From Pedobacter montanisoli (lineage in GTDB: Bacteria; Bacteroidota; Bacteroidia; Sphingobacteriales; Sphingobacteriaceae): a DNA stretch of 64,000 nucleotides. The notes beneath the pieces were generated by a model. It ran no database searches. It had not been told where the DNA came from and saw only the letters and a list, made by a program, of their open reading frames with translations. The stretch spans positions 558,001 to 622,000 of the forward strand of contig NZ_JALGBH010000001.1 in assembly GCF_022809115.1 (NCBI RefSeq), read 5' to 3'. The translations under genes were made by a program, and so were the position numbers. Shown here piece after piece: positions 60,905-64,000 of the stretch (its first letter is position 1; each line of letters starts with the position of its first letter).

Positions 60905-61564
60905 ATGAACAGACGTGAATCACTAAAAATTTTAGGTATCGGGGCCATATCGGCAGGTGTAATTGCCGAAGGCTGCAAACCTTCAGATAAAAAAGATGCC
61001 AAAACCAACGATCCTGAGTTTACCTACGACAGGGCTAAAGAGGAATTGGAGCGCGAAAAGCAGCTTTTAGCACAAGATAAATTCTTTACCAAAGAGGAAA
61101 TGGCTACCATTACCATTCTGGTTGATATCATTATTCCTAAAGACGAAGTAAGTGGCAGCGCTACAGATGCTAAGGTTCCTGATTTTATAGAATTTATTGT
61201 AAAAGATATGCCTTCGCATCAAGTGCCTATGCGTGGCGGCTTACGCTGGTTAGATATGCAGTGCTTAAGCAGATATGGTAAGGCTTTTAGGGAATGTGAT
61301 GCCAAACAACAGATTGAGATGGTTGATTTGATTGCTTATCCTAATAAAGCAAAATTCGAAATGAGCCAGGGCGTGGCTTTTTTTAACCGTATGCGCAACT
61401 TAACCGCTTCTGGATTTTATACTTCAGAGATTGGCGTGGCCGATATAGGTTATGCAGGTAATACGCCAAACCAATGGAATGGCGTACCTGATGAGGTGCT
61501 TAAACAATACGGTTTATCTTATACCGAGAAAGAATTGAAAGAGTGTGTAAAATTCGACTCTTAA
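60905..61564 (+). CDS. Gluconate 2-dehydrogenase subunit 3 family protein
   Basis: The 219-residue protein has a Tat-like N-terminus (MNRRESLKILGIGAIS) that runs into a lipobox-like AEGC (Cys22). The mature part includes TITILVDIIIPKDEVSGSA and VPDFIEFIVKDM, typical for the small subunit of GMC dehydrogenases. It guides export or stability of the FAD subunit encoded directly upstream. Its stop overlaps that of convergent trpC. Confidence 0.9.
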   Translation: MNRRESLKILGIGAISAGVIAEGCKPSDKKDAKTNDPEFTYDRAKEELEREKQLLAQDKFFTKEEMATITILVDIIIPKDEVSGSATDAKVPDFIEFIVKDMPSHQVPMRGGLRWLDMQCLSRYGKAFRECDAKQQIEMVDLIAYPNKAKFEMSQGVAFFNRMRNLTASGFYTSEIGVADIGYAGNTPNQWNGVPDEVLKQYGLSYTEKELKECVKFDS

Positions 61565-62358
61565 TCTTGTAGCGCATTATAATGCGCTACAAATTCTTGC
61601 ATTGCTTCTCCGGGATTTTCTGATTTCATAAAATTTTCTCCAATTAAAAAGCCCTGAAAACCTACTTCCTTTAATTCTTTAATGGTTTGAGGATTGCTAA
61701 TGGCACTTTCTGAAATCTTTAGAAAATCATTTGGGATTTTATCTACCAGATCAAAAGATGTACGGATATCAACTGTAAAATTAGTAAGGTTACGATTATT
61801 AACCCCTACTGCATTTACATAAGGACAAAGGCTTCTTTCCAATTCTTCGACATTATGTACCTCAAGCAGTACATTTAAACCTAAGTTTTGCGCCAATGCT
61901 CCGTAAGCTGCAATTTGTTGAGGCGTTAAAATGGCTGCAATCAGTAAGATAATATCTGCCCCCCAGGATTTGGCTTCCAATATCTGGTATTCATCTACAA
62001 TAAAATCCTTACGTAGAATAGGTATGTTATTTAGATTTCTTGCAGCTTTCAAGTCTTCCGCACTGCCACCAAAAAAATCACGATCCGTTAAAACTGATAA
62101 GGCAGAAGCGCCAGCCATATTGTACTGCTGCGTTACTTCTTCTACGCTAACATCGCCATTGATCAATCCTTTTGAAGGTGATTTTCGCTTAAATTCAGCT
62201 ATAATGCCCGTTCTTTCTTCTGCTAATAGAAAATCTTTAAAATGATAAGGTGCTCTTCCAAAAACTGGATTGCTTTCCAAATCCTTTACACTTACCTGTT
62301 GTTTTGCTAAGGCAACTTCTTCTTTTTTTCGTAGAACGATTTTGTCAAGTATATTCAT
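61561..62358 (-). CDS. trpC: Indole-3-glycerol phosphate synthase
   Basis: The 265-residue TIM-barrel enzyme closes the indole ring in tryptophan synthesis. Catalytic motifs are EFKRKSPSKG, SVLTDRDFFGG, ILRKDFIVDEYQ and VGVNNRNL, ending ISESAIS and GFLIGENFM. It follows trpG after a 53-bp gap filled by a heptamer tract; trpD, which usually lies between them, is absent. It overlaps the end of the convergent subunit 3 gene within TTAA. Confidence 0.96.
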   Translation of the reverse strand: MNILDKIVLRKKEEVALAKQQVSVKDLESNPVFGRAPYHFKDFLLAEERTGIIAEFKRKSPSKGLINGDVSVEEVTQQYNMAGASALSVLTDRDFFGGSAEDLKAARNLNNIPILRKDFIVDEYQILEAKSWGADIILLIAAILTPQQIAAYGALAQNLGLNVLLEVHNVEELERSLCPYVNAVGVNNRNLTNFTVDIRTSFDLVDKIPNDFLKISESAISNPQTIKELKEVGFQGFLIGENFMKSENPGEAMQEFVAHYNALQD

Positions 62359-62367
62359 TTTTCGTTG

Positions 62368-62402
62368 TTTCGTCTTCCATCTTCGGTCTTCGGACTTCAG
62401 AC
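62368..62402 (-). repeat. Tandem heptamer tract between trpG and trpC
   Basis: Five degenerate 7-base units occupy 62368-62402 (sense-strand units include GTCTGAA, GTCCGAA and GACCGAA). They end nine bases before the trpC ATG and nearly fill the trpG-trpC gap. Confidence 0.75.
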
Positions 62403-62411
62403 TTTAAAACT

Positions 62412-63014
62412 TTAGGCTTTCAACCAATTCTCTATCATTTGCTTTCCTTGCGGCGTGAGTACACTTTCAGGGTGAAACTGCACTCCTCTCACATCATAAT
62501 CTTTATGTTTCAGTGCCATGATCTGTCCATCTGCATCTACAGCGGTTACTTGCAGGCAGGTAGGAAATCCTTCGGCATCTACTACCCAACTGTGGTAACG
62601 GCCTACTTCAAGAGGTTCTTCACAAGCCCTGAAAATAAGCTCTTCTGCATCGGTAACTGTAATACGGGTGGCAACACCATGCATCGGGCGGCCTAAATTC
62701 AGCAATTTCCCTCCAAATGCTTCTGCTATGGCCTGCTGCCCTAAACAAACTCCTAAAATACTTTTATTAGGCGCATAAGTTCTGATCACATCCAGTAGCA
62801 AACCTGCTTCTTCTGGTATACCCGGCCCTGGCGATAAAAGAATTTTATGGTAAGCATTTACATCTTCTATATTGAATTTATCATTTCTCCATACTTCGGC
62901 CTCAAATCCCAGCTCATTAATCAAGTGCACTAGGTTATACGTAAAGCTATCGTAATTGTCAATAACCAGTACTGTTCTCGTATTCAAAGAAGAATCTATA
63001 TTGTTATTTTTCAT
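62412..63014 (-). CDS. trpG: Anthranilate synthase component II (glutamine amidotransferase)
   Basis: The amidotransferase supplies ammonia for anthranilate synthesis. It begins with RTVLVIDNYDSFTYNLVHLI, has the nucleophile in GVCLGQQ and the His-Glu pair in HPESVLT. A frame opens at 63068 inside trpE, but the Met at 63014 gives a normal length (200 residues) and a 10-bp gap from trpE, so I use it. Confidence 0.95.
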   Translation of the reverse strand: MKNNNIDSSLNTRTVLVIDNYDSFTYNLVHLINELGFEAEVWRNDKFNIEDVNAYHKILLSPGPGIPEEAGLLLDVIRTYAPNKSILGVCLGQQAIAEAFGGKLLNLGRPMHGVATRITVTDAEELIFRACEEPLEVGRYHSWVVDAEGFPTCLQVTAVDADGQIMALKHKDYDVRGVQFHPESVLTPQGKQMIENWLKA

Positions 63015-63024
63015 CTGTTTATTC

Positions 63025-64000
63025 CTAAATGTGCGCGGCCATTTCAATTGCTTTGCGCAGTGCTGCAATTTTGTTGTTCACTTCGTTCAGCTCAGACTCT
63101 TCATTAGAATCGGCCACAATACCTGCCCCTGCTCTGTAATACAGCGTATTATTCTTACTCATAAAAGTTCTAATCATAATAGCATGATTAAAATCATTGT
63201 TAAATCCCATATAACCAATAGCTCCTGCATAAAAATTACGTCCTAAACCCTCATATTGATCCAGCAACTGCATAGCTTTATATTTTGGTGCTCCACTCAG
63301 AGTACCTGCAGGATAAGTATCAGCCACTACATCAAACGCTGTGGTATTCAAGTGCAGGTCGCCACTTACCTTAGAAACCAGGTGTATAAGATGCGAGTAA
63401 TACTGCACTTCTTTAAAAGATTTCACTTCCACATTTTTACAATGACGGCTCAGGTCATTTCTCGCCAGATCCACCAGCATCACATGTTCTGCACTTTCTT
63501 TAGGATCTTCTTCCAGTTTTTTTGCCAGCGCTGCATCTTCAGCAGCATTTCCTGTTCTTCTAAACGTTCCGGCAATAGGATAAATACTGGCTACGTCTTG
63601 CTTAATGGTAATTTGTGCTTCGGGCGATGACCCAAACAGTTTAAAACTGCCATAATCGAAATAAAATAGGTAAGGCGAAGGATTTATGGAACGCAATGCC
63701 CTGTACACATTAAATTCATCCCCTAAAAAGCCTTGGCTAAATGCTCTTGAAGGAACAATCTGAAACACATCTCCACGATAAATATGCTTTTTCATCTGTA
63801 TAACCATTTCTTTAAAATCATGATCACTTAGATTAGATTGTTCTTCTCCTTTGGTCTTAAAATGATATTCTGGGAAGTTCTTATTCTGAATAAGGTATTC
63901 TAATTTTGAAATATCATCATCTTCATCGCCATCAAAGACATTTTTAAAAAGTGTAATCTCATTCTTAAAATGGTCTATGGCAATAATATAGCGATAAACG
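63025..64000 (-). CDS. trpE: Anthranilate synthase component I, N-terminus beyond window
   Basis: The frame stays open from the stop at 63025 to the right edge, so the gene starts outside. The visible 325 residues hold the chorismate-binding domain: KKHIYRGDVFQIVPSRAFS, EHVMLVDLARNDLSRHC, TYPAGTLSGAPK and a final YRAGAGIVADSNEESE. It condenses chorismate with ammonia from TrpG to anthranilate. The Met at 63807 is internal, since the upstream frame continues with TrpE-like sequence (YIIAIDHFKNEI). Confidence 0.95.
   Translation of the reverse strand, partial: VYRYIIAIDHFKNEITLFKNVFDGDEDDDISKLEYLIQNKNFPEYHFKTKGEEQSNLSDHDFKEMVIQMKKHIYRGDVFQIVPSRAFSQGFLGDEFNVYRALRSINPSPYLFYFDYGSFKLFGSSPEAQITIKQDVASIYPIAGTFRRTGNAAEDAALAKKLEEDPKESAEHVMLVDLARNDLSRHCKNVEVKSFKEVQYYSHLIHLVSKVSGDLHLNTTAFDVVADTYPAGTLSGAPKYKAMQLLDQYEGLGRNFYAGAIGYMGFNNDFNHAIMIRTFMSKNNTLYYRAGAGIVADSNEESELNEVNNKIAALRKAIEMAAHI

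Noticed and set aside
1..64000. CRISPR arrays, tRNA, rRNA, prophage or insertion sequences
   Set aside because: Gaps are short and none holds regularly spaced repeats, cloverleaf-like sequence, transposase or integrase frames.

Overview
The window is ordinary chromosome from an AT-rich member of the Bacteroidota, most likely of the Sphingobacteriaceae (Pedobacter-like). Evidence: a GldD gliding-motility lipoprotein; futalosine-pathway menaquinone genes (MqnB, MqnD); several promoters with the phylum-specific TAnnTTTG -7 box; near absence of Shine-Dalgarno sequences; and a C4 zinc-ribbon protein paired with a Nif3-like protein. No rRNA, tRNA, CRISPR, phage or complete insertion sequence was seen. 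Genus is inferred from protein style only.

Layout. 0-6.5 kb (minus strand): a partial gene, a small membrane protein, the ComM/YifB ATPase, pfkA, a DsbD disulfide reductase whose N-terminal domain is a separate upstream gene, and birA. 6.5-9.8 kb (plus): rsfS, ftsH and a LUD-domain protein. 9.9-15.2 kb: a KAS III-like synthase, a TPR protein, the zinc-ribbon/Nif3 pair, and TM2 and DUF2752 membrane proteins. 15.4-19.4 kb (plus): mfd coupled to a DUF3820 protein, then a small conserved protein. 19.4-22.3 kb: a 250-bp element bounded by inverted repeats, then a LacI-type regulator convergent with a GH109-like glycosidase/oxidoreductase; both have the same CGCAAACGTTTG site upstream. 22.4-24.7 kb: prfC and a PEGA lipoprotein. 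24.7-34.1 kb (minus): a large outer-membrane barrel coupled to a giant NtrY-like histidine kinase, fabD, folE and a PTPS homologue. 34.2-39.2 kb (plus): mqnB, a membrane protein, a GNAT protein, an ABC-F ATPase, a DUF1801 protein and mqnD. 39.2-45.2 kb (minus): a lipoprotein, a LolE-like permease, an MBL hydrolase, gldD, aroE, a ComA-like phosphosulfolactate synthase and a TPR protein. 45.5-51 kb: an NTF2-like protein, M1 aminopeptidase, ALDH7 and a GIN-domain protein. 51.3-59 kb: a SNF2-family ATPase, aat, a META lipoprotein, a membrane protein, a sterol-desaturase-like protein, trhA, rbfA and hflX. 59.1-64 kb: a GMC dehydrogenase with its subunit 3, then trpC, trpG and a partial trpE.

The pathways touched are glycolysis, periplasmic thiol reduction, pterins, menaquinone, shikimate/tryptophan, fatty-acid synthesis, translation and ribosome maturation, proteolysis and DNA repair. 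No obvious new multi-gene system was found. The points most worth a second look are: (1) short tandem-repeat tracts, three of period 7 and each directly 5' of a start codon (trpC, an MBL hydrolase, fabD); (2) the 250-bp inverted-repeat element at 19.4 kb; (3) the LacI/GH109 two-gene regulon with matching operators; (4) a full Shine-Dalgarno before the TM2 gene; (5) a vertebrate-type PTPS motif beside folE; (6) a phosphosulfolactate synthase near gldD; (7) a trp cluster lacking trpD between trpG and trpC.
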